A stretch of 64,000 nucleotides of DNA, taken from the NCBI GenBank assembly GCA_004764695.1, contig SMSO01000031.1:3085048-3149047 (forward strand). The letters are read 5' to 3'. Both the position numbers and the translations under genes were made by a program. The DNA is from Schizochytrium sp. TIO01 (taxonomy: Eukaryota; Sar; Bigyra; Thraustochytrida; Thraustochytriidae). How positions within the stretch are numbered: the first letter of the stretch is position 1; each line of letters opens with the position of its first letter. Below are positions 13,101-24,631 of this stretch, piece by piece. The notes below the pieces were generated by a model that was given only the letters and a program-made list of their open reading frames with translations, was not told the origin of the DNA and made no database searches.

Positions 13101-13265
13101 GGTCCGTCTGCGAGCTGCCGCAGCTGCAAGACTTGAACTTGCAGCCCCACTAAGCCTTCCGCTGAAGCGACCAAGCCTCGCGGAAACCCTTGATGCAAAT
13201 CTCCATGGTGAGTTGTCTACCTCGTCTTCTGATGGTGGTGGTCCTTGAGGAATAGGAGGTGCCAT
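10131..13265 (-). CDS. Large multi-pass membrane glycoprotein, paralog 3 (complete, 1044 aa)
   Basis: Uninterrupted single-exon frame from ATG at 13265. The N-terminal roughly 190 residues are cytosolic: Pro-rich start, Arg/Ser-rich SRVSARLGRFSGRLSG, then the acidic EYAFEEDGASSDDDDLETVE block. Helix 1 is near residues 193-215 (LWLAMIAVCLLWLTSYAVA). The ectodomain of about 450 residues is rich in Ser/Thr/Asp/Tyr and N-x-S/T sequons. A central hydrophobic segment is followed by the conserved HKYWSLTGLATPPGDARI, then another helix (VVLTVLCLTAAGVILWAF). The second ectodomain contains GTMLYRNIYSVAFQYAASNG, a CTSVSGCASI pair of cysteines and EELLRSVIFDASC. C-terminal helices flank a cytosolic loop with TDRGDIIYPERVTEKGD. 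This is the best full-length reference for the subfamily that includes paralog 1. Molecular function is unknown; the five-segment layout loosely recalls prominin or DC-STAMP-like proteins, but I see no sequence motif proving either. Confidence 0.92.
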   Translation of the reverse strand: MAPPIPQGPPPSEDEVDNSPWRFASRVSARLGRFSGRLSGAASSSLAAAAARRRTRVEQANGDTHDEDSDSIPMALATATHDHGLPGETPTAYPPPRKTVWSLRSRPSLTGIFRRSLDARGRPSLANILPHKDPDRPPEYAFEEDGASSDDDDLETVEAGSTVTKTTNTFVLAKVKGGVKGAGMATAHKVADKRIAQRLWLAMIAVCLLWLTSYAVARSIVLAFIPTPELTEVYEVDVFAYDTTVSTRDEYYNDVALVADECESDLDSSNRTEFYRTLALKEYNYNILSYLVTNITYVNDVYNETQIWLDALVTDGTINLESGGGYRTTSNASECKLIDGIVAGNASVVAALTAANGYVSTSTYAAQDLASQIYARQAYDAEYLANKTQDLTDVKDKMAAAIPNMTKVFNNVKSYANDFKECITYNGTCSTATSIFDKLSDMADTCTEYFDGLKSAAETYYDDAVEQMAEYKKTIESVNKYYSTFQEAFGTSSIPSEDDADVPDFDTSSYSIDSVPSTSEVTSGFSSYYSGLLSNFANASDVFEAYQEQMRTAATSWGDDWDSDCDPGDSDLDINGTLDNLTALSDSFLDSFSDELSSLTTTASSTYDNSTLSATVDSAVLSINTTASDVLVSLTDHTSWDFYSYSSSIMNNVQSGFNTMDELILIFDTLFRVIYTFMLIHKYWSLTGLATPPGDARIGSDYGEGWGPKKTAYQKLAAILLNPVVLTVLCLTAAGVILWAFWYTYSGLYYEYVESCVQNDYVAVEDNVTSGTMLYRNIYSVAFQYAASNGDSLASSRTNEINVGRDTYCSKQSFDDTTLYNAQVDRYDTLMTDYTDITVQNAALVECIDLAAVDAATSNAYDFVTRTSDKHFYYDFGDLEETAIYNCTSVSGCASIRGKDTSQSQAEGPDEELLRSVIFDASCQTEYWFHSNLFAGLFVIGVYIIINISRVIGSRALVRVLWRCVVVRNFSVYISVTDRGDIIYPERVTEKGDTMQEAIRIAVRDAIKKWEREGQMLLAIAILMNVPWIWALTWFHKTIQYTSS

Positions 13266-14289
13266 TCTCCCTCTTTGTTAATTTTCTTTATGGCGATCCC
13301 ACGCCACCTCGAATTTCAAAGAGACAGGTTGGACGTCGAAGCGAGAGAGCTTAGCAGATGTACGCACTGTCCTCACCAAAGAAGGCGACGTGAGCAATCT
13401 TCACCGAGATAGCAATTCGCGCGTTTTGTATATATGATATATATCAATAAGGGTCTTGTCGCTGGTTTTCTATTTTTGCACGCGCTCGTTGCCAACGAGT
13501 AGATCTTAGGTCCAGACCTCACTTCAGGCCAGCGATACAGAAGCAGCACGCTGCTCTTAAGGGGTAGGGGAGTGAGGAGATCGTCAGCCTTCTCGGATGC
13601 GGCCCCTTGCCGCTCAGCTAAGCGCCGACCGCCTTCTTCGTGTTGTTGTTGTTTCCAAAGGGATCTGCAAGTGCCGATCAGTTCGTGCACTCTTCTTGCT
13701 CATAAAGACTTTCTCTCTCCTCTTAGAGAATCACTATTGTTACAAAAAGAACTATAAATAGAAAATAAAAAATAAAAGTCATAGGGACCTACCCTTTCTA
13801 GTAATATTGTTTGCACAAAACTTGTGTTTCTTTTCTCTTTCTCAGGAAATAAGAATATTCTGTAGTACCATTTATATGCTGCGGAAGAATAAAACAAAGG
13901 CCAATCACTTACCTACCACTATGTTTATATATTGTTCATGATCGCGAGGGAGTGAATCAGCTGTCACACCATATAATAAGGAAAGCCTTGTTGGTCGACC
14001 ACCAAAGCTTTTCTGATTCAAGTTGTCTCCTAATTTGTAGCAGTAGGGCAGTGAAAAGTCTTGAATATCTCCTTCAACGTGGACTCTATGAGGACAGTGA
14101 ACAAGAACAAAAAGGAGGAAAGAAAAGGGAGAAATTTTCCCTTCACGAATGTTGATAACTCGTTTAAGGGGTGAGTCTCTGTGCTGGCAGGGCACACTGA
14201 GACTGGGTAGCAAGCAAAAACAAGACCTCGCAGCCAGTATAGTGATAGAATTCAAATTATCAAAAACTATCTACGTCTAGCAGATTACA

Positions 14290-14311
14290 AAGAAAGAAAG
14301 AAAGAAAGAAA
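14290..14311. repeat. (GAAA)n microsatellite
   Basis: About five tandem copies of the tetranucleotide AAAG in AT-rich intergenic DNA. Confidence 0.85.
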
Positions 14312-17300
14312 CACTACTATTAATTTTACAAAAGCTTTATTTTTAGTAATTTCTTCGTCCTTCTTTTCTTTAGAAAGAAGGGTTTGCAGATGGTAGTAAG
14401 GCAGTACATAGGTATTAATTTTTCATTTTTCATTTCAATTTTATTGTTGTTATATAGATAAACAAATTCCTAAAAAGGATTTATAAGTATAGACAACTTC
14501 CTCGAGGCGGCTCAAAGTACCCAACTCAGACGATAAGAAGGAGAACAAGAAATAGTATCGAGTATCGAGAGCGACCGAAATGTAGCGATTGCCTTCTTCT
14601 TTGGCCACGCGGCTTCGTCTACAAAAGTATGTGATCTGATCTTCGTTTCTGGCTTTCGGTATTTAATTGCCTCACGCTGTACTTTCTTTCAAGTCACTTT
14701 TCCCCATTGAAAGTAAAAGTAAAAGAATAAGTTCAAAGAAGTAGTAGTAATATTCCAAGAAGAACTTTTAAGCGTTAAAAATAAAACAATTAAGAAAAAT
14801 GCAAAACGAGCGCAGCTCCCTGGAACGTGAATCGCCTTTCTCTGCCGGATCGTGAAGCGGTTGCCCTGCTTCTTCTCAAGGAAGGGAGTCCACTAGGAAC
14901 CGCCTCGCGCCTATTGGCGTGCGCTCCTCTAATCCTCCCTGCGTGGGACGTGGGAAAGCATGAAAGCCACCCGAAGGATTTCTTGTAACTTCTCACAATA
15001 CTTAGCACCTGCCCACCCTAAACCATAGGACCGGATGTTAATGTGCGCTTCGCTTTTATTTACTTATTTATTTATTTAAATCCTAAAATAACAACTCCTT
15101 TCGTAAAAAATAAAAAAAATAAAAAAAATCCTTTTCGAGCGAGTTAAACTTAGTTTTCTCACTCTCGCTTAGGATTTTGTGTGAAACAGCAGTCACCAAG
15201 AAAGCTTTCCAGTAAGTGAATCAAAGCGCAGGGCCAGCGCGAGCGTGGGTCCTGATCTGCACTTTTCATTCCCAGGTTAAGTCTGCAACACGCATCATAT
15301 AAATGTCATACTGCTGCCTATGATGAGAGTTGTTAAAGCTGGTCGATTTCACCTTTACTTCTCCATCATTTTATGATGCCATTATTTGCGAGGTAGCGAG
15401 GAGCACCGAGGTTTTGTGTAAAACCAACCCCAAGTGGTAGAACAGGGCAGCCTTGAGGCGACCGCGCTCCCGTTCTGAGCTGGCCGCACCACGATCGGCG
15501 ATCTTTTACCGGCGCCGCTACAGATTATGCGAGGTACCCGCTGTCTGCAAGTTCGAGCTCGTGGCAGGCGTCTCTGCTGGCTCGGACTCCAGCGCGCTCC
15601 TCGCCATATTCACCTCCCGTTCAACTTTGTAGGTACGTGCCTACCTTCTTACTACCCCTTATGATGTGATTTTCTCCTGTCTTTCTAAATTTATTGGCCT
15701 CTGATTTAGTTTAAAAGGTTTGTGTGTATTTCTTGTTTAACGCTAGTTAAAATAAACTTTTAAACTAAAATAATTAAAGACAAAATTAAAGAAATATACA
15801 TAATATAGGCCTCTTCAATTCCCCTCAAAGAATATGGAGGCCCGCACCAGCAACAACGACGAGCGAATGACGCTCGAGCGCTATCAGCTTGGTTGAGCAG
15901 GCCCCGGCCTCTCTCGGCTCTAGGCAGGTACTTGCGACGAAGCACGCACCACAAGGCTTCAGGACAGAGACCGATCGCGAGCTGCAGGTGCTCACGAGTA
16001 AGTCAGGCGCCCGAACTTTGGTCAGCGGCAGATCAGCCAGTGATCGTCTCCTTATGTTCCGCGCGTGCCTGCAGATGTCTGAACTGCCCCCGATCTCAAT
16101 CATTTGGCGCTTTTTTTTTTTTTTTTCTTTTTCTTTTTTTTAATTTAATTAATTAAAACTTAGAATATCATGATGATTACGTTGTTAAAAAAACAAAATT
16201 GTTAAAAAGAAAAGGCAAGCTCAAACTTAATGTTGAATGACTTGTTTAATTAGGAAGCTGGGTACCAACCTTTTATTGGTTTACGTAAATTTAGAGATGC
16301 AAGACTTAAGGTTGATTTTTCTAGCAAGTTTGTGTGGAGGCGTTTATCACTCAAGATACTAATGCGTCGCAAGATGGGCGTGGCTCTTCTTTTATGGCAC
16401 AACCGAAATACTTTTCACAATGCGTGCAGCTGCGATTTAGAATTGCTCAAAGAAGCGAAAAGTAGCCTTCGAGTAAGTTCGGGAAAGCCCATGAAATGTT
16501 GCAATGCTTTGGGCTTGGATAACGCAAACTGTGAAACATCAAATTTGGGGACTTGAGGGATAGTATTTTCGTAGACACCAAATAAAAAACACCACGATGC
16601 AAAGGAGCTCCAGGCTAGAATCACTCAGAGTGGATGCCAAATGAGCGTGTGCTTCTTCAGGCGCCTCCTTGAGTTGCTAGATATTGTTTCCTTTTCAAGG
16701 TGGCTCCAGTTTTACTACATCTAGTAAAGAAAGTAGTACTCTATTAGTTAGGCCATATAGGTGTATACATATTTGATTTGTCTTACTAAGTGAAAAAATT
16801 AAATTTTTAATTTTAAAGGCTGTGATTATCCCCTTCACCTTTGTCTGGCTCCCAATTTACATCGGCCGAGTCAAGCTGCTCAGCGAGGGATTCGAGCGTA
16901 GCACAGCGTTGGGCGGTGTATACATACCCTACTCGAAGACTCCCTGGTCGCAGCTCTATCTTATAAGGAGCCAAGTCCGTACGAGTTCGAAGTTCTCTTA
17001 GCCTGGGTACCTCAAACGGCATTCCACGCTTCCTTTGTGAAAATTCATGAGTGACTAATCTAAACCTTCTTCAATTTGCATCAGAGCTTGAATGCCAGTG
17101 GCTACAGCCGCGGTGCAGTAGGTACGGGGCAAAAGTAGGACGTTCTTTCGGCTCTTCTGCTCCCGTGCATGCTGCTCAGCTCAGCTTATGCACACGAATT
17201 TCAAGTTTGGCTATCCGAACGATTTTTTTGGTAGCTTTTAGTGTCATTAGGCGGGAACTTCGAGTTGTGGCGTGATGTCTTCTTCACAGTTCTACAGTAG

Positions 17301-19100
17301 CAGTGGCCGAGGCTGCTGGAGCTGGGTAGCATGGAGAGCCTTTAAGCGGGGATCGGCTGTACGCGCGCGACCTCGCGCAGCTCGACCCCACATGATACCA
17401 CGAAGCATCTTGAATTTGAGGAAATTGGGCATAATTTTTAAGATGGGATACTATCATCGTTGTAACTATTACTACTACCACCTTCGTGAAAAATTGAAAA
17501 GGAGAAAAGAAGTAGGTAATTTTTTCTTCTTTAAACAAGGTAGATTAGCTGCCTCTACCTACCGAATGGATAGTCTATTTTTTCTATCATTTTAAAAACG
17601 TTTTATTTGTTTAATTGGTTGTTTATGATATCTCTTTTCAAAGAAAAGCGCTGCTTTGAAAATACTTTTCATCAAAACATACATACGTAGACGCAATATA
17701 TAGGTATTACAGTAAGACTCACATCACATTCATGGTAATTTGGGGAGACTGCTAATCTCTGGAAATAGAAAGGGGATCCGCAAATATACAAGATTGCTAC
17801 TGAATGATCTCGCGGTCACGTGCAACGGTGCACACCACTTGCTATAATAAGATAATATGATCTGAGATTGATCACTTCGAAAGGTGTAAAACAAAGAAGA
17901 TCGATCACGACACTCAGAGACTTCGCAGTTCATCCAGCTGGGAGACTTAATCGATATCCTAAAGCCATGTTCAACGAATAGTTAATGCAGCGGCAGGGAG
18001 GCTGGGGCTGCTGACTAAGAACATGGCTCGAATTTATACAACTGCAGCTGACCGGTGTTAAACTGGGATGATGGATCGTGCGAGCAGCTGTCAGAAGCCT
18101 TGCACACAACCACACAACCACCATGTTTACCGAGCGGCCGATTGCATCTTTTGACTATGGCCTGCTCAGAACTCCGTCGGCCTGCTTCAAGGGGAACAAG
18201 TCAGCAGCACCGGAGATGAAACGACGAGGTAATAAATTCGTTTGCAACGCTTCCACCCTTCACAGGGATCTGCACACCATCATTAGCATCGCCATTAAAT
18301 CATCTTCGTTCTTGAACATCATAGGTTGCTTGATTGCTTGATTGCTTGAACAATTAGTTTGCAATGATGATCATCAAGATTTCGTGATGCGCTCATCCTT
18401 TTAGTCACTCAAGCCACCGTGGTGTAGAAATCCCGGCTCCGGTGCTCCTAGGCCGGGGCCAGCAAACTTGAATGTAGCTTTTAGGGCTGCTATGATAATG
18501 TAAACGTTTAATTGACAGCTAGATGCCTTCCTTGGCGCTGAGCAGCGGCCCTCTTCGTGCCTGAATTGTTCACGAACAAGCCGAGACAAACAGTGAATAC
18601 CTGGTGATTTTAAAACATAACAAAAGTCATCATAATCTTTTTTCTTCATCGTAATTGCTATCGTTGGAGCCCGTCAGCATCTCGTGTACGTACTTTTCAG
18701 CTACTCGTAAAGCCTTGAGATGACTTGAACATAATCAGAGGTCTTGTTTGCAATGAGAGTACAATCCCACGAAATCCTGACCGCTGGCGCGATTGCATGG
18801 TGGGCACAGCTAGCTGCCTGAAGTTATTGAGATGGTATTTACCAATAGCACCATTGCCGTTCGTTCGCAAATCACGTAAACAATAACGCTGCGCTGCTAT
18901 TCTTAGTGGGTCGCGCATGTAGAGCTGGCAGCTCTATTCAAGCTCCAACATGATCGCTTAAAAGTCGCCAGTGGATAGGAATCTGCATAATCTAAGGAAT
19001 ACTTTGTGCTACCTTCTGATTCACAACTTTCGCAACTTGAGACTTAAACCAGCACAGATAGTCTATTCATTGGGGTCCGGCCGGCTTGAGACCATCCTCC

Positions 19101-19132
19101 AGCAGGCCGGATCGCTGTTCTTCCGGCCTGCT
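19101..19132. repeat. GC-rich perfect inverted repeat (11-bp stem, 10-nt loop)
   Basis: AGCAGGCCGGA at 19101-19111 is exactly complementary to TCCGGCCTGCT at 19122-19132, separated by 10 nt. It stands out as a GC-rich palindrome within an AT-rich gene-poor region. The right arm contains the octamer GGCCTGCT that recurs nearby at 18159, 18179 and 19473. Function is unknown; it could be a protein-binding palindrome or a structured RNA element. Confidence 0.8.
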
Positions 19133-20369
19133 CCAGAGATTTGGCTAAAGTGGACCTTGAAACTCTCTCATTATTCTGTTTTTTGACGCCAGAGCTCGCA
19201 AGGCTAGCTTATCCAGTTTACCTTGGGGTTTTCGGGAAGTGGATGGCCCCAGCTGGCAGCTTGATAAAGTAAACCTGGCGTGGAAGTCCATTCAACTCAT
19301 CGACTTTCATTGCATGAATCAACAAACAAGCTCACAAAGCCGTCACCTTCAAGTCCTTTCATTTCCTCAAAGTCCTTCTACTTCTGCTACCACCTAATCG
19401 ACTTCCTTGTTCTTCCTCTTTGTCACTTGGAACCGCATCATACATGGTAGGCGGTGTAGTAGGCGTCCAATAGGCCTGCTTACCTGCAGGTGCTATGTCC
19501 TTTTGCTATACAGGCCACTAGCAGTAGTGCGAGTGGTACTGTAAATGCTACGTACACGCTATTCTAAACCATTGTCAATTTGCTAGCAGTGAGCGAGCGC
19601 GCGTGCACACCTTGCACTCTTCTTTTTTGTCGATCTCCAAGAAAGAAAGAAAGCAGCCTTCGGGTTAACCTCAGAACTCGCAACAGGTGGATCAGAGACT
19701 GTTGTGGAATAGACTTGGCCAGAGACTCGCGCTCATGTCCTCAGCTGCAAGAGCAGCCTCACGCACTGAGCGCTAATTTGGCTGTGTCGAACAGAAGAGC
19801 CCGCCATGATGACATTTCCCACGTTTTATTATTTAAGGCAAGTAGCTTTTTCATCTTTTATCTTTCAACTTTCATTTCCCTTTTGAAGGGTAGAATCATG
19901 CATTCATTCCCCAACCTGTCGTCGCATAGAACTAAAGGACAAACCGTAATGATGGCTCTCCAGACAGCCTGCTTAACCTAAGAAATCCCTCAAGCTCCTG
20001 TCCTTGCTGTAACTTTCTCCGACCCGCAAGTCTGAACCTGCCCCCTCTATAAATTCTCTCGATCGCAGTAAACAATTATAATGATGATAACAAGGAAGAA
20101 ATGGAATTCATTTGCCTAAAGAAAAGAAGAAAATAAAAGTTTCTTTTACCGCCAGTGGAATAGCCCAAGAGGCGAGGTAAATCGCACCAGCTTATGAAGG
20201 CAAATCAATTATGCGTCATCGCTCTCTTATACTTATACTGAGGGTAGTCCGCGGGGTACGTAGCGCACGCCGCTTTATGCGTTGGCCTATTTCTAAAGAT
20301 ATTCTATTGCACGCTGTCTCCCTCGCTCGGATTGAACTCTGAAAAACATCATCATCTAATTAATAAAAG

Positions 20370-20524
<155 letters not shown>

Positions 20525-21340
20525 CTTTTTTATTTCATGCCATTGAGCCGGCCTCTCCAAATTTAACACAGGCCTTCCCTCCTTTATATTCGCTTTTGTC
20601 CATCATTGCCCGTGTGCAGGGTTTCACTCACCCTTCTATTGCACAGTCTGTGCAATCCAAACAAAACTGTTGAAATTAGTAGTTGCAACATACGTGTTCA
20701 ACAAAGTTCGTTGGCTTCAAGAAGACTGACTGTTTTGCAACTAACTATTTTATGTAGAGATATTTTAAAATTAAAAACTTATTTTGAAATAAAATACTGT
20801 TTCGAAAACAAATTAAAAATATTATGAATATGATTGAGTGCTTTTCGTTTCCTCTTTGTGTAAATCAGGGAGGCCTCAATTCGCACGCACGCTCACTCGC
20901 TCGCTGCATGCAAGTCTGTATTCAAGAGGCAGTGAGAACCTCAATCCAATCGCCAGCAAAGCCCCAGCGGCAGTTCTCTCCAAGAAGATTGAGGGCGGTG
21001 CTTGTGGTCACTAGCGAGGAGCGCCTCCTCTGCCCGTGGCCACTCGGCGATTGCAAACACCACTGCTCAGAAGCTATTTTTGCTATTTGTGGAGTTTTCA
21101 CGCAAGAATCCCGTTCGTCTCGTGGCGAGCAAGGGCATCACTACCGTAGCCTGAGTCTTGCTACGAAATCTTGTGGAGAAGTAAACATTGACAAGTTCAT
21201 GCTCATTACAGCTCCGTGAACTTCAAGCTTAAAATCAAAACAGCACGTGCAGCCCATTTATTAGAAGCCTGAGCGAGGCAGTGGTATAAGGTGCACTGCA
21301 TAAACTTTGGCTTGGTGTGCCTTCTCTGTAATCCTGCACA

Positions 21341-24223
21341 ATGCCGACGTTTACTCCAAGACCACCATCAGGGCCGATGCCCTCGTATAGCGCTGATAAA
21401 GAAGAGCCTATCGTTCACAAAAGCAGCCTCAATGATCGGTATGAGGCACGTCCTCCTTCAACTGCGTACCCAGAGTTTGGATTAAATGGCATCGATGTAA
21501 ATGCTGAGGAGGATGTTGACCCGGAAAGGAAACTAGGTGCTGTTAAGCGCATGCGCAAAAAGGTTTACAGACAAATTCGAAAAAAACATGCATGTGAGCG
21601 TGCTTGTATGTGCGCACTTGCCGTAAGTCTTCTGTGGATCACATCTCTCGTTGTTTGTCAAGAGGTTACCCATGCATTTATCTCTACTCCTACACAAACA
21701 AGCGTAGTAGAGTCCTACGAACGTTTGTCTTCTGTGACCCTCTCTCAAAGATCAGCCTACAAAACGTGTGCCACCGAGGCTGCTACTGATTGCCGCACGG
21801 CCTATACGCGTGATACTGACGCGGAAGATGAGCGAGTCCTCACTGTTCAGAACACTCTGGCAGCTCGTCTGCAAACCATCAAAGCAGAAGTTCTTGCTTG
21901 CTCTATCGCGTTCTTAAATGCAACTGACTGGCTTAATGAGGCTGTTTCTAATGGTAACATTCAAACAATAACCATCAATTCAACCGACGGAATCTGTGGC
22001 ACGACCGACTTTACAACTTTTCTAAATTCGTCTTCGATTTCGGCCCAGTCTATCTCTGACCTCCAAGACTATCAGAACTCCGCGGATGCAACAATTGATT
22101 CACTAAACAGTGCTCTCAACGAGCGCGACAGCTACATGAGTTCTTATTTGTCCAACACAACAAGCGGAACTTTCACTGAAATTACGGACGAGCTGCTAGC
22201 CAACCTTACAACAGCCGATGATGTGTATGACAAAGTAGATACTTACTATGCATCATTCATGGCGTGTATGTCGCTTACGTCTTCCTATACAACAGACAGT
22301 GGAACTACAGTTTCATGTGGTGACTCCATTTTTGCAGCAGCCGTGAGCCAGTTTGAGGAATATGAGAATCAGTATGAATCCCTTCTTGACGAGGCCAAAG
22401 CATTTCGTACAGAGATTGAAACAAAAATGGCCAACTACGAAGCCCTTTACGAAAAGGTGACATCTGCTTTATCAATTTCAGGTTTGAGTGGGCTCTACGT
22501 TAGTGGCATTAGCCTGGACTTTGATGATGTTTTGGAACAGTACATGACATCCGCTTACAGCTCTCTTAGCAACCTTCTTGATGGCCCAGAGGAAATTTAC
22601 TCGGATTTGCTAACTCAAGCAAACGATTTCATGACAAATATCGAATCTGCTGTGCAATCAGTAACCGACGGCAACGATGAAGTAGAGAGTAATGCCACTT
22701 ACCTCACGACATACTTTTTTGATGACTATGATCCTCCTGCGATTGATGAGACTCTTTACGATGAGCAAGTCGACTCCTCTTCAAGTGTAGTCAGTTCTGT
22801 GACAGACTCTCTCGACTCCGTCACAACCGAGACGAATGGTACATCAAGCATTGAAGATTACGTGAGTTCAACAGCTCTAAATATATCTGAAGAAGCTGCA
22901 AATCTGCTTGACAAGGCAACACCTCGAACTTGGGAAAGCTTCTTTACGTACCCATCATCAGTTTTCAACCAGTTTTCGAGTGGTATAACGAGCGTTAGTA
23001 GCCTGGCCCTGGCATTCGATTACGCATATCGTGTCATTCGCTCCCTAATGCTCATCAAAAAGTACTGGAATATTTCAGCGATCAATACACCACCTGCCGA
23101 TGTGAGAACTAAGGCAGGCATTGAGGCTGGAGTATTCGTAGCTAAGACCAACATGGTACAAAAGGCAGGTAAAATTTTGACCCATCCTGGTCTTCATATT
23201 TTCCTTATCCTTCTTTGGCTTGCACTCTTTTCGGCCGCCTTTTATTCTGCGTATTCTCCAATTTATGAAGAATACGTGAATGGTTGTGTGGACAAGTGCT
23301 ACTACCAAATCACAAACACCATCACCAACACTGACGGTACCTATCGTTACAATGCTACACTCGAAGGAACTATGCTCTACCGCAATGCCTTTGCTATTGC
23401 CGATCAATATGCATTCGCTAATGGTGACTATGTTGCTTCCACTGAAGTCGACAGTCTTGGTGTAGAAATGGAGCTTGCTTGCAGTGATGCTGTTACAGAG
23501 ACCATTCAGGTCCAACTCGAGCAGGATGACCAGTTCGAATACTATAATGATCGTGCACTAGATTACATTGACAGCTTTGAGTATTTGCGTCAATGCGTCG
23601 ACACAGAAGCATTGAATACGAATTACCCTCAGTCTTATGACTTTGACCCACTAGTGTACGACGCTAGCCTCGCTGAATGTGTGCGCAGCTTTGATGATCT
23701 CGATACTTATCTTGATTCAATTACATTGGACGTCACTAGTAAAGATCGCAATTTCGACTGTGATAATATCGATACCTGTGACTTTGGCTGCTCTGGCCCA
23801 AGTGAAGCGATTCTGCGAGGAGTGAGCTTTGATTCTGCCTGCACTATTGAGTGGTACGGTCATGCTGAATTACTTACTGTGCTATGCGCAATTTTCGGAT
23901 ATATTACGATTAATATTGCTCGCATTGTGTTTCTAGATGGCATCGTCAAGGTATTTTGGCGTCACTTTAGTGCACATTACTTTGCAATCATTGCTTCTTG
24001 CCGAGAAGACGGTGCCATTATTTATCCTGAGGAGGTTACTGAGGAGGGCAAATCTTTTCGCCACGTTATCGTAATGCAACTTCGTATTGCCATTCGTGCT
24101 TTTGAACGCCGAGGTTGTTTGTTAACCTTGTTTGGTATTGCTCTAATTATTCCATGGTTTGCAATTCTCATTTCACTCAATCGCCACCTGGCCTTTGATT
24201 CTGATAAAATTTGCAATCTCTAA
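21341..24223 (+). CDS. Large multi-pass membrane glycoprotein, paralog 4 (complete, 960 aa)
   Basis: Single-exon intact frame from ATG at 21341. The cytosolic N-terminus is about 87 residues, ending in a basic stretch (RMRKKVYRQIRKKHACERA). Helix 1 is about residues 88-107. Ectodomain 1 spans roughly 110-550 with many N-x-S/T sites, regular Ser/Asp/Glu helices likely to form coiled coils, and paired cysteines. A second hydrophobic segment lies at about 552-575 (SSLALAFDYAYRVIRSLMLI), followed by the invariant KKYWNISAINTPPADVRTK. Helix 3 is about 617-640. Ectodomain 2 holds GTMLYRNAFAIADQYAFANG and CDNIDTCDFGCSGPSEAILR. Helix 4 is about 844-864, the conserved cytosolic REDGAIIYPEEVTEEG about 888-903, and helix 5 about 925-946. 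It is the closest relative of paralog 2 and the reference used to locate that gene's frame break. Family and function are not recognised. Confidence 0.93.
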   Translation: MPTFTPRPPSGPMPSYSADKEEPIVHKSSLNDRYEARPPSTAYPEFGLNGIDVNAEEDVDPERKLGAVKRMRKKVYRQIRKKHACERACMCALAVSLLWITSLVVCQEVTHAFISTPTQTSVVESYERLSSVTLSQRSAYKTCATEAATDCRTAYTRDTDAEDERVLTVQNTLAARLQTIKAEVLACSIAFLNATDWLNEAVSNGNIQTITINSTDGICGTTDFTTFLNSSSISAQSISDLQDYQNSADATIDSLNSALNERDSYMSSYLSNTTSGTFTEITDELLANLTTADDVYDKVDTYYASFMACMSLTSSYTTDSGTTVSCGDSIFAAAVSQFEEYENQYESLLDEAKAFRTEIETKMANYEALYEKVTSALSISGLSGLYVSGISLDFDDVLEQYMTSAYSSLSNLLDGPEEIYSDLLTQANDFMTNIESAVQSVTDGNDEVESNATYLTTYFFDDYDPPAIDETLYDEQVDSSSSVVSSVTDSLDSVTTETNGTSSIEDYVSSTALNISEEAANLLDKATPRTWESFFTYPSSVFNQFSSGITSVSSLALAFDYAYRVIRSLMLIKKYWNISAINTPPADVRTKAGIEAGVFVAKTNMVQKAGKILTHPGLHIFLILLWLALFSAAFYSAYSPIYEEYVNGCVDKCYYQITNTITNTDGTYRYNATLEGTMLYRNAFAIADQYAFANGDYVASTEVDSLGVEMELACSDAVTETIQVQLEQDDQFEYYNDRALDYIDSFEYLRQCVDTEALNTNYPQSYDFDPLVYDASLAECVRSFDDLDTYLDSITLDVTSKDRNFDCDNIDTCDFGCSGPSEAILRGVSFDSACTIEWYGHAELLTVLCAIFGYITINIARIVFLDGIVKVFWRHFSAHYFAIIASCREDGAIIYPEEVTEEGKSFRHVIVMQLRIAIRAFERRGCLLTLFGIALIIPWFAILISLNRHLAFDSDKICNL

Positions 24224-24631
24224 AAGTCTGTTGAGCGACAATTATTTCTTCTGTCTTAAAAGACGTGAAGATTTGTAGTCAAGAGTCTGTATGCACCCAT
24301 CTGTTGTTCCTTTCTATATTCTTAATTTTTTTTGCTAAATAATTGTTTTGTTTAATTTACTTTATACCTGTTAGTTGATTGGCTCGTAGCAAGTACAATA
24401 ACCTCTCGTTGTAAATCAAATATTGAGCTCTTCCTGAATTGCTTCATGTAATTTGTGACGAGCAAAATTCTTCACATCAAAATTAGAATTCACACGCGAT
24501 ACGAATTAATATCTTTATCTCAAAGCAAGAAGATCGAATTCTCGAAATATCGTAATTTGCGTAGTTCTTATGTTACCAACACCACCAATGTATGCAGGGA
24601 TTTATGGTACTGCAGAGTCTGCTGTAACTTC
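24224..24631. other. Short convergent intergenic region
   Basis: About 400 AT-rich bases between the 3' ends of paralog 4 and the GTPase-like gene. T-rich stretches around 24320-24360 fit 3' UTR sequence. Nothing else is visible. Confidence 0.55.

Noticed and set aside
16813-17022. 69-codon minus-strand ORF in the gene-poor region
   Set aside because: Composition is protein-like, but there is no homology, splice support or conserved neighbour to justify calling it.
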